Positions 1 through 12,484 of a stretch of DNA of 64,000 nt are shown piece by piece. How positions within the stretch are numbered: the first letter of the stretch is position 1; each line of letters starts with the position of its first letter. A program made the position numbers and the translations under genes. The notes below the pieces were generated by a model. It was not told where the DNA came from. It saw only the letters and a list, made by a program, of their open reading frames with translations, and ran no database searches. The stretch is from assembly GCF_000189635.1 (NCBI RefSeq), contig NW_002476463.1, positions 310,001 to 374,000 of the forward strand. The letters run 5' to 3'. Source of the stretch: Tetrahymena thermophila SB210 (taxonomy: Eukaryota; Ciliophora; Oligohymenophorea; Hymenostomatida; Tetrahymenidae).

Positions 1-284
1 AATTTAATAAATTTATGTAATCTGTCAACTTAATCATATTCATAAGGCTATAGATCATCTTGTTCTTCTCCCATTACTTGGCTATCAATCAAAAAAATAG
101 CTGTTTAATAGCCTTTTTGTTAATTGAAAGATTTTAAAGCCAAGAAAAAAGATCCTTCTGCTATAACACTCAAATCTGCATAGTGAGGATATTTTATTTA
201 AATAAAATCTATATTCTTAAATGCAAATGTTTATTGATCATGCTTAACCTATGAGTTTACTGTTGAATTCTATTCTATTTCCAT
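1..284 (-). CDS. Protein kinase-like N-terminus, partial, runs off left edge
   Basis: Reading with TAA/TAG as Gln, a frame opens at ATG (284-282) and stays free of TGA to the window edge (94 codons). The N-terminal 38 or so residues are polar. They are followed by a segment with the look of kinase strands beta1-beta3: a glycine-loop-like VIAEGSFFLAL and then YQTAIFLID, where most kinases have an AIK or AVK motif. The usual ATP-binding Lys position appears to hold Phe, so this may be a degenerate kinase, but the catalytic core lies outside the window. It is transcribed divergently from the LRR gene that begins about 0.9 kb away. Similar kinase and LRR genes are abundant in ciliates; a link between the two here is only inference. 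Confidence 0.5.
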
Positions 285-1197
285 TTATTTTTATTTTTAA
301 AATTCTAAACTTCAATTAAATATACTCTAAAATCTCCTTAATTAAATTGAAATTTATCAAAGTGATCTATTCTAAAAAAAATTTAATTTATCACCAATAT
401 TATTAAAACTTTAAAAAGGGGGCTGACTGAATATTTTAAAGAATAAAAATTAACTTTCTGATTTTTAATTTAAATATACTCCTTTACTAATTTTTTTTTC
501 TTGAATTAAATTTATTAGATATTTTAAATTATATTTTCAATTTAAATAAATAATTTGGTTATTAGGATATTAATTTTTAAATAGAAGTAAAATATCCATT
601 TCAATCAAAATAATTAAGATAATTCTAACTTAAATTTTTTCTTTTCGTTAAATACTTAATTTTTGTTCTATTTAAAAAATTTTTAATTTTTAAATGAAAA
701 AATAAATAAAACAATAAACCATTTTCATTAATTTACTCTTAAATTAATTACTAAAAATAAATGTGTAAAATATGAAAAATATTTTATCATTTAAATTAAT
801 TTATTTGATTTTTATTAAATATTTATTTATTTCTTATTTATTGAAACCTATTTATTTTAATTATATTTTTAGCTATGAATTTTGAAGGTAATTTGTATCT
901 TTGATATTAGGACTAATAATTTTTAGTTAAAACTGTTTATATTTTAATTAACATATAAATTTTTTGTAAAAGAAGAAAATATAAAAAAAGAATGAAATTT
1001 GCAACCTAATTATAATGTTTTAGTGAAGTTAAATGACTAAATAACTTAATTTGTTTTTTAAAATTACATTTTTTAAAAATAAAAAATAGTTTTATACAAA
1101 TGAAGAAATATAAATAAATTAGTTGAAACTTTAATACTTGTAAGTTTCTTGATTTTTATTTATTTATTATGATAATAAATAAATTAACAAAAAAAAG
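285..1197. other. Divergent intergenic region with possible 5' LRR exons
   Basis: AT-rich DNA between the minus-strand kinase start and the first firm LRR exon. A segment ending at a GTAAG donor at 1140 (about 1080-1139) reads as a short LRR-like peptide (INQLKLQYL) in the phase-2 frame used by the rest of the LRR gene, so it is probably one more 5' exon. The true start codon of the LRR gene was not found. Nothing else is recognisable. Confidence 0.35.
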
Positions 1198-3094
1198 ATA
1201 GTAATCTTTTACAAAATTAGATGCACAAAAATTAGCTTAAAATAAAGAGCTTAGTCACCTTTCTTTGTACTTCTAGTAAATATATAACAAAATTTCTTTA
1301 AAAAAAATTTTTTTTTTAATGATTAGAAATATAAACAGCGAGAGTGCTCTAGACTTAGCAAGTTCTATTAATAACTTGAATAATCTTCTAAACTTACAAC
1401 TAAGCCTAAAGTAAGCTAAAAAAGTAAAAAATTACCATCAGATAAATATTTTTATAAAAGATTAGGGTTTAAATAGAATTTTTTTTAATAAAACTTATTT
1501 TGCTTCATAGAAAATCTCAAAAGTTTGAAAGTTTTGAAACTAGACATTAGACTGTAAATAAATTTATTAAATCAATTAAATTGATTATTTTTAAATTTAA
1601 TTCTAAATTACTTTTAAAAATATTAAATTAATTTACTTTCTAAAAATAACAAGTGAAACATAAATTTTGCATTCTATTGAAATATTCAAATAATTTACGT
1701 AATAAGTTAATCTATTGAGTAGCTTAGAAGTTCTAAAAGTTTGCTTTATGTAAATTTAATTCAGTCAAAAATTTTGATTTATTAATTTGAGTTCTATTGA
1801 ATTTTTATAATAAGAGGGTATGATATTTCAGATGAACTTGTATCTAGTTTTGCAAAACAAATAGCAAAACTTAATAATTTGCAATCTATTAAACTAGATT
1901 TTTCGTAATGTTGGATTATGAATGCAAAATAATTTATTTTATTTTAATTATTAGAAAAAACTGTATTTCTAAACTTGGATTTAAATAAATAATAAGTTGC
2001 TTATATAAGTTTGCCAATCTACATTCTTTGGCTCTTATTTTTGAGTAAATTATTTAAGATTTTTACTATTCATATCTTTTTTTACCATAGAGAAAACAAA
2101 ATTGCTGATGAAGGACTGCTGTCATTAAGTAGACATATCAATTAAATTCCTAATCTAGTGAAATTTAAGCTTAATCTAAAGTATTTTTTCAATTTTATAA
2201 ATGCTCATTTAATTTTTAAACAAAAAAAGTAAGAATTATATATAAAATGAGAGCTTTGACGAATTAATATAATAAGTTAGTTAGTGTATTTAGCTATAAG
2301 TATTAGCGTTGAAATTCAAGTAAATCATTTAAAATAAATAACTAAACTTAAAAAAAAAATGAAAAAATAGAAAAAATTATATTCTGAAGATGAAGTAATC
2401 ACACAATTAACAGTGGAACAAAATTAGTTAGTTGCAGAATTTAAGAAAGATAGATTTAGATTTTTCGTAAAATTTTTTTGAAAAAACAAAAATAAAACAA
2501 TAAAAATATTATTAAAAGTGATATGATTTTTGAATCAGATGACATTACCATGCTGGCTTATATGCTTTCTCAAGCAAATGGACTGAAATAGTTACATTTA
2601 TAATTCGAGTAAATTATCAACTTAAGAGGAAGTTTGTTAAAATCTATTTTCTAGTTAATCTAGCTTAAATAATTAAAGCCTTGTGGAGTTAGGATCTATA
2701 CTGAAAAAATTATAAAATTTAAATTCATTTTAATTTTCTGCACTGTAAAATTAATTCAATCTTTTCAAATATAAAACTAAAAAATCTTTAAATAGTAATT
2801 CGCTGTTTACTGAAAAGGGTATTATAAGTCTTTGTGAATCTTTGTTAAATTGCTTTTCCTTAAAAATTGTGAAAATAAATATAGAGTAAGTTAAAATTTA
2901 TAAAGTGTATTCCCTTTTACCTAGGTCCTCGGCTTTCCTGTAAGATACAAAGAAATTTAAAATATATTCCAAAAAATTAAAAATAATATTGCTTCTATTT
3001 ATCTAGCATAAAATATACAGTTAAAACCTACTAAATTTAATTAACAATAATTTAAAAGGTTAAAAATTTTAAATATTTTATATTTATTTATTGA
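1198..3094 (+). CDS. Leucine-rich repeat protein, multi-exon
   Basis: Exons that read as one leucine-rich repeat each can be joined through GT..AG introns, all in phase 2: 1198-1275, 1327-1410, 1461-1553, 1815-1904, 1955-2044, 2091-2180, 2230-2319, 2371-2466, 2519-2608, 2655-2744 and 2796-2885. Seven of the eleven are exactly 90 nt (30 aa). Typical repeat ends are NLQSIKLDF, NLVKFKLNLK, QLQVLALKF, NLRKIDLDF and GLKQLHLQF; several begin with an xDExxx helix such as ISDELVSSFAKQI. LRR proteins of this kind are generally binding scaffolds; the ligand is unknown. The terminal exon is uncertain. One solution ends at TGA 3092-3094, directly abutting the convergent TMEM33-like gene. The start codon lies upstream and was not identified. 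No frameshift is needed, so I treat it as a gene rather than a relic. Confidence 0.65.
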
Positions 3095-3976
3095 TCATTA
3101 TTTAGGAGCCATAATGTTTAAGAGCTTTTCGTAAAGTTATACAAACTTTTGAGCTAAAGGTTTTAATGGTCCAGGAGCAACATTTACTACAGAATACTTG
3201 AACTCAGATTAGGCTTATCTCATTGAGGCAATAGTTTTATCTTTTACTGAAATGAACTAGAACATTAAAAGAATATTCAAAATAGAAGTTATGCCGAAGA
3301 AGGCACCAACAATAGTATAAAAGAACAAGTAAATTTCAATTTTGTTTTTAGCATTAATTAAATAGCTTCTATTTGTCTTAACAAAAGTTATCGCATCTTT
3401 GAATTTAGGATTATTTTAGAGTGAAGGAATTAAATTGGGTTAGGTAGAAATAAATTCACATAAACCGCTAAGGAATTGAATGTAAATTGGCAAATAAAAA
3501 ACAAAAGAGTTTCTACTATGAGGCATAGCAAGAGTGAAAATAATATTATGGAAGAACTCACTGCTGACTGCTAGTATAAGATATTGAGTGTTGAATTTGA
3601 TCATACCTTTGTTTCTTATTACTGCTAAAACTGATGCTAAGATGATCATTATCTTTACTATCCAAGGATTTAAAAATATGGAGCAAGGAAAAACCAATCC
3701 CTTTAAGATATTTTCAATTAAGTAAAGCTTGGGGTTTTTGTATGGAGTTGCCTAGGGCATTTAAGCTTGTTCTTATCCACCTGCGTTATTTGTAGCGTTT
3801 TCAGGTTCCTTGTATTCAACATCGAATGAAGGATCAACATTCTTTTTATACCATTTTCTTTTAAACTTTTCTACTTAATTGTATGCAGGGACAGGTAGCA
3901 AGTCGTCATAGTACTTTTACCATTCTTTGCTACTCTTAAAATCGAATGCTTTATATTTAGCAAATGCTTCAGCCAT
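3095..3976 (-). CDS. TMEM33/Pom33-like membrane protein
   Basis: A single-exon frame of 293 aa runs from ATG (3976-3974) to TGA (3097-3095), with TAA/TAG read as Gln. The first 85 or so residues are hydrophilic and lysine-rich. They are followed by hydrophobic segments near residues 94-120, 129-151, 158-176 and 213-242, and a basic C-terminal tail ending in a predicted short helix. The order matches TMEM33/Pom33 (Per33) proteins, ER and nuclear-envelope membrane proteins that shape ER tubules and help nuclear-pore assembly: a first TM pair, an EFFHNIIF-like helix, a SFVFYLPIYIQFL helix, a last TM pair, then a C-terminal amphipathic region. Length also fits. Assignment rests on pattern recognition, not a search. 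It is convergent with the LRR gene. A standard-code reader would see only an 85-codon piece starting at an internal TTG. Confidence 0.65.
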
Positions 3977-6749
3977 CTTTAAATTTATTTATAATTCCTA
4001 CTTGCTAATAATTAATTTATAAGATATTTTTAAATTAAAAATCTTTTTCTTAATTATAATTTCTTCTTTTATTTTAAGTTGAGTTGAAATTTATATATAC
4101 AAATATTGATAAATAGATAAATAGACTCTTCTTTTTTTCTTTATTTTAAATTTAATTGCTTTCGAAAAGGATGTCATTCAATTATAATTTAGTTTAATTA
4201 GTCTGTTTACTTGATTTTAGCTGCTCTCAATCCCTTTATAGGAATGGAAATTTACGTGGAATATAGGCATCTTCTCATCATTCTAAATTGTTGTTAATTA
4301 CAATTCTAAAATTGCTTTTTATTTAATAATACAAGTATAGTTGATGTTTGCTTATTCAAATTTAAACTAATCTTCTAAATTCTAGAAATGCTTTTATTGT
4401 TCATTAAAAATTTTCAAATATTTTAATTTATTTTTATAATTTTATAAATTAATTTTCATTTTTTATGCTTTTAATAAAAATATTTTATTTTTTTTAATTT
4501 AAAATGATTGGATTTGTTTTATTTTTCTCACTTTTTCCTTAGAAATTGAGTTGATATAATAACCAAAGGGTTTGAATAACTTTTGATCAATTATTATTAT
4601 TTTTTAAAATCCAGATTTTAAAAAATAATAATAATGAAATAAAATAAAACAAAAAAAATGATTATGAATTAATTAAATTATAATTTTTTAAATACTATTT
4701 AAAAAAATTTTTTTAATTTCCTATTTTTCTATATAAATATAATTAATCATAATCAAAGTGTTTATTGAAGATAAAAAAGTAGTTTTTAAATGAAAAATAA
4801 AATTATTAGAAATCTAGATATTTATTTATTTGATTTGCTTTGTATTTATTTATATTTTGAGTAATAATACAATTAATATTTTAAAACATTTTATTTTTTT
4901 AGATTGTTTGATATCTAATATAATTTTTTTAATAAAATAATTTTTAAACTGATAAATAGGTTGTTAAAATAAACTATTAAATAGAATTTAATGAATGCTT
5001 TAAAAAATTTTAAGGAATTTCAAATATTTAAACAAAAATTTGTAAACTAATTTTAAAAATCTTAAGCAATATTAAATTAAGCACTTGAATTTAGTTTATC
5101 TAGTAATTAAAAAAACATTTTTTCTAGTAATATTTTATCATTTTCACCCTTTCAAAATCTAATGCTTGTCTTAATAAATCAACCTATTTTTTTTTTACTT
5201 TTAACTTCTTTTCAACAATTTGTCTGAAATAATTAGTGCTTATTATTAAAAAAATTAATTTTATTGTATATAATAAAAGAAAAAAACGCTTTTTATCAAA
5301 ATTAAACATATTTTAATTTTGTCAATCTTTATTTACATTTTTTTAATCAAGCATCTTTAATTTACCTGACTAAATTTTTGCCAAAATAAATTAATTATTA
5401 TTCTTAAATTTTTAATTTTTCTCTAAATTGATATTAATTAATTTAATTAATAACTAAAACGAATATAAATAATAAATTGGCGCAATAATCTATATTTTTT
5501 ATTTTGATTTATATGTTTCATGCTAAACTTAATCCAAAAAATTAAAAAATTTAACCAAATAGATTAAATTTTACTTTAACAACTATTAATAAGTTAATAT
5601 ATAACTTGAAATTGTTTTGAATAAATATTTAATTGAAAAAGAAAACAATCTTAAAATATAGATTATGAATCCGAGTCTTTAATAGTATTTATAAAAGCTT
5701 TAATTAAGTGATTTTTTTCATTATTTTGTATGTATTAATAGAAAGATTAGTTAAGAAATCTTACTTACTTCTTATTTTCAATAAATTTAAAAGTATAAAA
5801 AATCAAGTCTTTTCATCCAATTATCATATGATCTATTTTCGCTCGATCTAATCGATTAACTTTCAGAATCAAGCTTTCAAACTTTATAAAAAAAATAATA
5901 AATTTTATTATTATCAAAAAATTTTTAGTGATTCTTTCAAAATCATATTTTCAATTTATTTTTTGAAATCACTTTTATGTTATCTTGAACTTGTTTAGTT
6001 TAATTCTAAATTCTAAAAGAATTTTTCAATTAGATAAACTTGCATTATTAATATTAAAAAAATAAATCCTTCTATTTATTAAACTAGTTTAATGATAAGA
6101 AAATTTAATAGTTTAAGTCATTAATGAACACATCTAAAAAATTTTAAATAAATGATAAAAATTGTAAAAATTATGATATTAGAGAACTCTATTATAATTA
6201 GAAAACTATGAATAATTATCATTAATTAATTAAGAAAGAATCTGATCAATCAAAAGATTTAAAATATGAATATCAAAAATTAAATAAAAATATTTATTAA
6301 TTTTTTAACAATATTTTTATTTTGCTAAAAAAATAAAATGAAAAAAATATTTTATGAAAATTCAAAGATTAATTATTTTTATATTTTATATTTTAATGAA
6401 TTTAATGAGTGACTGACGAAATACTGATGCTGTAATAATTACTAGAAATTTAATAGATATATTAAAAGTCTGATATATTATCTAATCAGATAAAAATGAT
6501 AATAAAATAAATTAATAGAGATTTATTTACTATTTTCTTTTTAATAAAGCTTTTGATTAATTTATTTCTATTGTTTTTTGCATTGAAATATATATATAGA
6601 TACACTTATTTATTACATTTATAAAGTAATAAATTATAATATTGCAAAAAAATCAAATAATTTACTATCAGAATTAGGAATAATTAAAAAAATAAAGGTA
6701 GTTAATAGCAAACAACAATTTAAATCTGATTGGTTATTCGAGTTTAAAA
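3977..6749. other. AT-rich intergenic spacer
   Basis: Nearly 2.8 kb without a supported gene. Two small patches look more coding-like than their surroundings: 4205-4290 (locally GC-richer, no consistent frame) and 5145-5226 on the minus strand, a lysine-rich segment containing VDLLRQALDFERV and preceded by an acceptor-like TTTCAG. Neither could be joined into a gene. The rest is A/T runs; presumably it holds the promoters of the TMEM33-like gene and of the RWD-kinase-TPR gene. Confidence 0.4.
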
Positions 6750-9700
6750 ATGATGTAAGAAAACGAAGCCTTTGAAGAAGCGTTATTTAGAATATTCTAA
6801 GATGATACAAAAATAAACAAAATCTTATAAGGTATTCCAAAAATATCATTTTATCACTACTCAGATTATAATTTTATTATTGATTATTAGATTTAGAAGA
6901 CCTTAGTGCCCTAAATTCAGAAGATATCTCTGTATAAATTACAGAAATTGGAGTAGGTTTAAAGATAGAAGTATATTTATAGCTTTTTAAAGTATATTTT
7001 TAAGCTTATTTAATATTTAAAATGCATAATAGCTTAAAATCTCTGCAGGATGTTTGAAATAGCACGGAATAGAGTTTAAAAGATTAAAAAACGATATATT
7101 TGTAGATCTAGTCCTAACTCCTGATTATCCCTATGATAACCCTAGGATTTTCTTTTAAAATACAGTAAGTTTTTCTATTAGCTATATTTTTACTCTAAAA
7201 AGCGGTTTGCATCTTGAATAATTATTTTTAATTACATCTTTTTTAAATAGTTCTGCTATCCTTCATTAGCTGATGGAAGAAACTTCTTTAACTCAGTTAT
7301 GAGCCACATAAAATGGAACTCATCCCTTATGCTTACTCAAGTTCTAAATGAATTAATTAATTACATTGTAAGCTTTTTAATGGTGGATTGCATAAATAAA
7401 AGAATATATTTGTTTTTTTTAGAAAATATTGAACAGGAGAATTAAAGATTATGAATTTTTAGTTAAAGAAGGATAATATGAAATAGGTGAAGAATATGAT
7501 ATGGAGTATTTCTTAAATCTTTCTACTTGTGAGTTATTTGCTTCTTAGGAAATCATTTCAAAGAAAAAGCTAAATTAAAAGTTAAACAAATTAAAATATT
7601 TTGATTTAAATAAAATAATTTCTTTAATTGTTAAAAAGGATTTTGATGATCACTTAATTCAAGTTTTTGGAGTTTGAGCTCATAAAAAACTCAAATAAAA
7701 CAGCTTAATTAGTAAAAGTAGAAGATATCTCTGATTTGATTTCTTTTGGTTATGCATAAAAATCTAAAGACAGGAGAATTTTATTGAAGTGGTAAATCAA
7801 AGATAAAAAAAAGGTAAAAAAATTTTACCAACCTGAATTTATTTTTATAGATTTTTAAATATGCTAAAGACAAGATAAGTTGAGTTCTTAATAGACGAAG
7901 AAGAAAAGTTTTTAAAGCTAATAGAAGAAAGAGTAGGTTAGGTAGAAAAATTGATGATAGCCACTAAAAAAGTAATATCAGAAGATGAAGTTACTCTCAA
8001 AAGCTATGAAAATATGGACTTAGATTAAATATTGCAAAATATTACAATTATTGAATCAGAATTAAGTGAAAATATTACACTTAGTGCTATTGATACGTTA
8101 ATGGTTCTATATTAAAAAGCAATTGAGTAAAAATTAATAATAAAATTACAAGAAATAAATATTTTAATAAATAAAAAACAATTAGATTTTTGTCAGCAGT
8201 AGCAGACCCAAGTTATAAGTTATTCATTTAGAAACTGTAAGATTTACTAACAAGAGAAGATGTTCAAATCATTTTAAAGTCAAAAGAAAGTAAGTATTTA
8301 TTTTAAAGGTTTATTTTAGATAAAACTCTAAATTTTTTTGCATAAATCTTAAAAAATAAAAAATAAATTAATAAAATATTTTCTTAACTGTAAAATTTAT
8401 TAACAAATTATCACAATTATATTTATTTTTCAAGTTACAAATAAAATATGGTAATTTTATTTCTTTATTGAATTTATTTAATCATTTTTATTTAATGCTT
8501 TGAGAGATTTTACAATCAGCTTGATATTTTAAATTGATTTTGAAGCACTATATATAAACATTATTTAATTAACTAAAATTTTATTCAAGATTGCTTTTTA
8601 TTTGGTTAATTTAATAATGAGAATAATAAAGGAATTTTTACCAATTTAGTATTTTAATTTATTCATCAAAACATTTGCAAGCTTAAATATTTATTTTCAT
8701 AAGGATATTTAAAAAGATTTAATATTCAAAAATTTTAATATTTTGCATTTAATCATAATGTATTTCTATATTTTTATCATGTAATTTAAATTATAGAACC
8801 TTAAGCAAGCGAAACAAAACAAGATAAAAAAGCCAGCTAATTAATTGCTATTGAAGATTTTGATAGCATTTTTGAAGATCTGAGCTAGAGTCATGTATAG
8901 AAGAATGATGAATAGGGAAAAGGAAGCGAAGATGAATAAAAGAAGAGAAAAATGGAAGAATTGAAGAAGGCTGAGCTTTTAAAAAAATATTTTTAGCACA
9001 GAATAAATCTTTAAAATAGTGAAAGATATATTCATATTTAAACTAGATACTTTAGCAAGTATGTAGAAAAGCTCTATTATGATAAGACAGACAAGAAGAA
9101 AGTTATTCATATTCAATATAAAAATCATAACCGCGTAGATTTTGATAATGAAGTTCTCGTCAGACAACTTTTAATTACTTAAAAAGAGAATTTGATTCCT
9201 GGTATATTGGAGATTAATAAATCATCTAAAGAAATCATTTTTACAACTGGGTTATGCAATCTTTCATAACTTGCTGAAGTATATAAAAATAAAGAAATAG
9301 CCTGGTAGAAGCAAGATATATTGTATATCTTAAAAACTTTGCTTTTAAAGCTTCAAGAGATAAATGAAATGAAAATTTTCTTGTCAGATATAAAGCCTGA
9401 AAATATAGTTACTTTCCCAAAAGAAGTATGAATAATTTTTAAAATTTTTAATATAAAATTTGTATATTAAAATAGAATTACAGAGATTATGGCATAGAGT
9501 TCAGCATAAATTAGTAAAATTTGTGCGATGGATCAAACTATCCGTTGACATATAGCAGAGCATACACAGAGCCTGAATTTTTAAAGCACCTTTTGAATAA
9601 GGAACCTATTGCTGATCATGAGAAAATATAAAATGAACTCTACATGATCGGAAGAACAATTTAATACTTAATTGATTCAGACAAAGAAAATTTTAAACAT

Positions 9701-12224
9701 GAAAATGTTGAGAAATTTGTCAGCAATCTTTCTGAAGAAAAATATGGCACTACTCTAAAAAAAATCTTGCAAATGCTATTAATAGAAAAAGTGGTAAAAA
9801 TTGTTTTATTCTTATTTTTTTGATTTTTTTATTTTCATGATTTTTTTGTTTTTAATTTAGGTAAATGACTTCGGTTATATATTAAGTGAGTTAGAAAGAG
9901 GAGAATAGAACATAGATAATTTTTTAAAAGATGAACATGGATTTAACTTAGTGATACACGAAAATATAATAAAGCAAGGCCTATAAAATAACCTCTTTTT
10001 GGATATACACTAAAAAGTACTTTTCGAGTAAAGATATTAGCTGAATGAAAGAGTCAACTACATGATAGATACTATTGGAAGTGATAATTATCCTCTGTAT
10101 CCTTTATTAGCTCATGAAAAATAAGGCAGTTTGAAGGAAATTTTAGAAAATACAGAAAATTTAATTAAAGAAAATTAAGAATTCACGAAAGAAACCAAGC
10201 GTTTATATGATTCAATTATTTAAATTTTACAAACTCAATAAATAAAAGAATCAGAAGACTCTTTCAATTTCCCAGAAGCAAACATATTATCAAATTAAGA
10301 GTAATATTTGTTTATTAACTTACTTTGCTTAAAAGGAATAATTTATAAATGGAATGGGTATATTAAATTATTCAAGAAAATTTAAGAATATGCTTTGGAC
10401 ACTTGCTAAAAGTTAATTGGATAAGAGCATCCAATTTATGCTAACTGTTTGATAAATCTTGCGCAGGCTGAGTCTCTTAATTCTCATCCTGAAAAAGGAG
10501 TTTAATATCTTATATAGTCTTATGTAATCAGAAAAAAATTACTTGGTAATCACCCAAGTACAATATACACTTTATTATCTATTGCTGAAACGTTAAGAAA
10601 GCAAGGGAGATTTAATTAATCTTTAGAAATACATGAACGGGTAAAATTTAAAAAAGTTTTTAATTTTTTACTTGAATTTAATAAAAAAGACCTTGGTTAA
10701 ATATTATTTAGCTTTATTATAATTTTCAAATTAAAAAATTTTTGTATTTTTATTAGGTTTAACATGATTTCAGTGAGTTAAGTGAAAAGGAATAGAACTC
10801 GATCTGCTTAGGAAAATTACTTTTGAGTTAAGCTAAGACTTTAATGTTGTCTAAAAAGATTAACGAGTCATATTCATTAATCAGCTAAGCTGTTGATATT
10901 TTTAAAGAAACTTATGGTGAAGAATCAATTTAGATAAGTGAAGCGTATGCAGAAACGGCTGATTTATTTACTTTAAAATAATAGTTGAAAGACGCTCATC
11001 AATTAAATTTATAGTGCATTTAAATTGTCAAAAATTTATATGGCGATAATCATCCACTTTTGGCTGATTATTATGTTAATATATCATATACATTTAGGAA
11101 TGCTAAAAACTTTGATGAATCGATGAATTTCTTAATTTAAGCTATGGAAATTAGGTAATTATCAAAAAATTTAAATTTTATTTATTGTAAGCTGATTTTA
11201 TTTAATTAAGAAAAAAGTTTTTTGGAGATAATCATCCTATTATTGCTGATACTTATACAGAATAAGCTAATAGTCTAACTTACTCAAATTAATTATAGCA
11301 AGCAGCAGGTAAGATCTAATTTTTTAAAATCTTTATTTAAATTTCATTTCTTAGAATTGCATAAAATTGCTTTAAAAATCCGCGAAGAACTATATGGAGT
11401 AGAAAATAGCACTACATTATCTTCTTTAGAGGCAATAGTTGGTAAAAATAATTATCTATTTTTTATCTTAAGTTATTTCTGTTATACTAGTTTTACTCTT
11501 GGTACAGCAGAAATTTGAAGAAGCATCTGAGTACTAAGCTAAGGTGATTGATGGTTATGATTTAATTTATGGCCATGATTCAATTTAGCTAGCTAAATTT
11601 TTGGAAAAGGTGGCATACTAGCATGAATAATTAAAAAATTACAGCGAAGCTCTGCCATACTTGTAAAGAGTTATTGAAATTAGATAAAAAAATATTGATT
11701 TAGACTAAAATCATCAATATCTTCAGTCTTTACTCAATATCAGGTATATTAACTAAAAGTTACTTGATTTTAATTAATTTGTTTTTCAAATTTTTTATCT
11801 CAAATAATAAAGCTTTAGTTTAGATCAATCAAATTAGTACGAAGAAAGTTTAAAATATAAAAACGAGGCTTTAAATAGAATGAAAATTGAGCTGGGAGAA
11901 AAGCACAAAAAAATAACTTAATAATTGATCAGTATTGCGGAAACATAAATTAACTTAGATCAAAGCCAAAATGCTCTTAATAGCTTAAAAGAGGCTCTCA
12001 TCTAGATATAGGATAAAGGTCTAGAAGAGAATGAGACAACCAAATGTTTGAGGACTATGGGATAAATTTTAATTTCATAAGGCCAAAAAGGAAATACTGA
12101 AGTTGTGTTTGAGTATTATGAAAAAATATTAAGTGTTGTAAGAGAAATACTAACTTAATAATCACCCTATTACTAATTTATAGAATCGATTTGCTCATAA
12201 ACTGTCGAATAACTAATTTAGTGA
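6750..12224 (+). CDS. RWD/E2-like - kinase-like - TPR protein, 15 exons
   Basis: Exons: 6750-6831, 6891-6991, 7033-7164, 7251-7367, 7423-7629, 7664-7813, 7870-8236, 8797-9425, 9476-9793, 9861-10640, 10757-11154, 11211-11308, 11355-11437, 11508-11743, 11819-12224; they sum to 4104 nt, 1367 aa, ending at TGA. Residues 1-144 look like an RWD/ubiquitin-E2 fold (LTPDYPYDNP at 89-98, YPSLADGR 108-115, Trp127). A coiled-coil-like linker follows. Residues about 400-700 form a kinase domain: SDIKPEN (Asp583, Asn588), DYG 599-601 for DFG, TEPE 626-629 for APE. No glycine loop or beta3 Lys is obvious, so activity is doubtful. Residues about 860-1290 carry TPRs of kinesin-light-chain type (LGNHPSTIYTLLSIAETL, YGDNHPLLADYY). 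The RWD plus kinase part recalls GCN2, but the rest does not. Splice choice is least sure at 7630-7663 (34-nt intron), 7814-7869, 8237-8796 and 11438-11507. This is the only full copy; all later copies are relics. It converges on the small gene at 12485. Confidence 0.75.
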
Positions 12225-12484
12225 AATTTTTGGTACTTTAAATAATAAATCCACTAAATTTAAAAATATTGTAAAAGAAAAGAAAAAAATTAGAAATTAG
12301 ATTCATTAATTAAGAAAAGTATTTATTTCATTATTAGCATATGAAATTCATGTTTTTTTTATTGTTATTTTTAGCTACCATAACAAATAAATGAATATTT
12401 TGCTTATAATTATAAATTCTTATTCAAATAAATTACAATATAAACTATAATAACACAAAAAATAGCCTTTATAAATAATAATTA

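Noticed and set aside
3440-3697. A separate 85-aa membrane protein.
   Set aside because: It is an internal piece of the 293-aa TMEM33-like gene, bounded by TAA/TAG glutamine codons and an apparent TTG start.
8979-9167. Minus-strand 62-codon frame.
   Set aside because: Shadow of exon 8 of the RWD-kinase-TPR gene.
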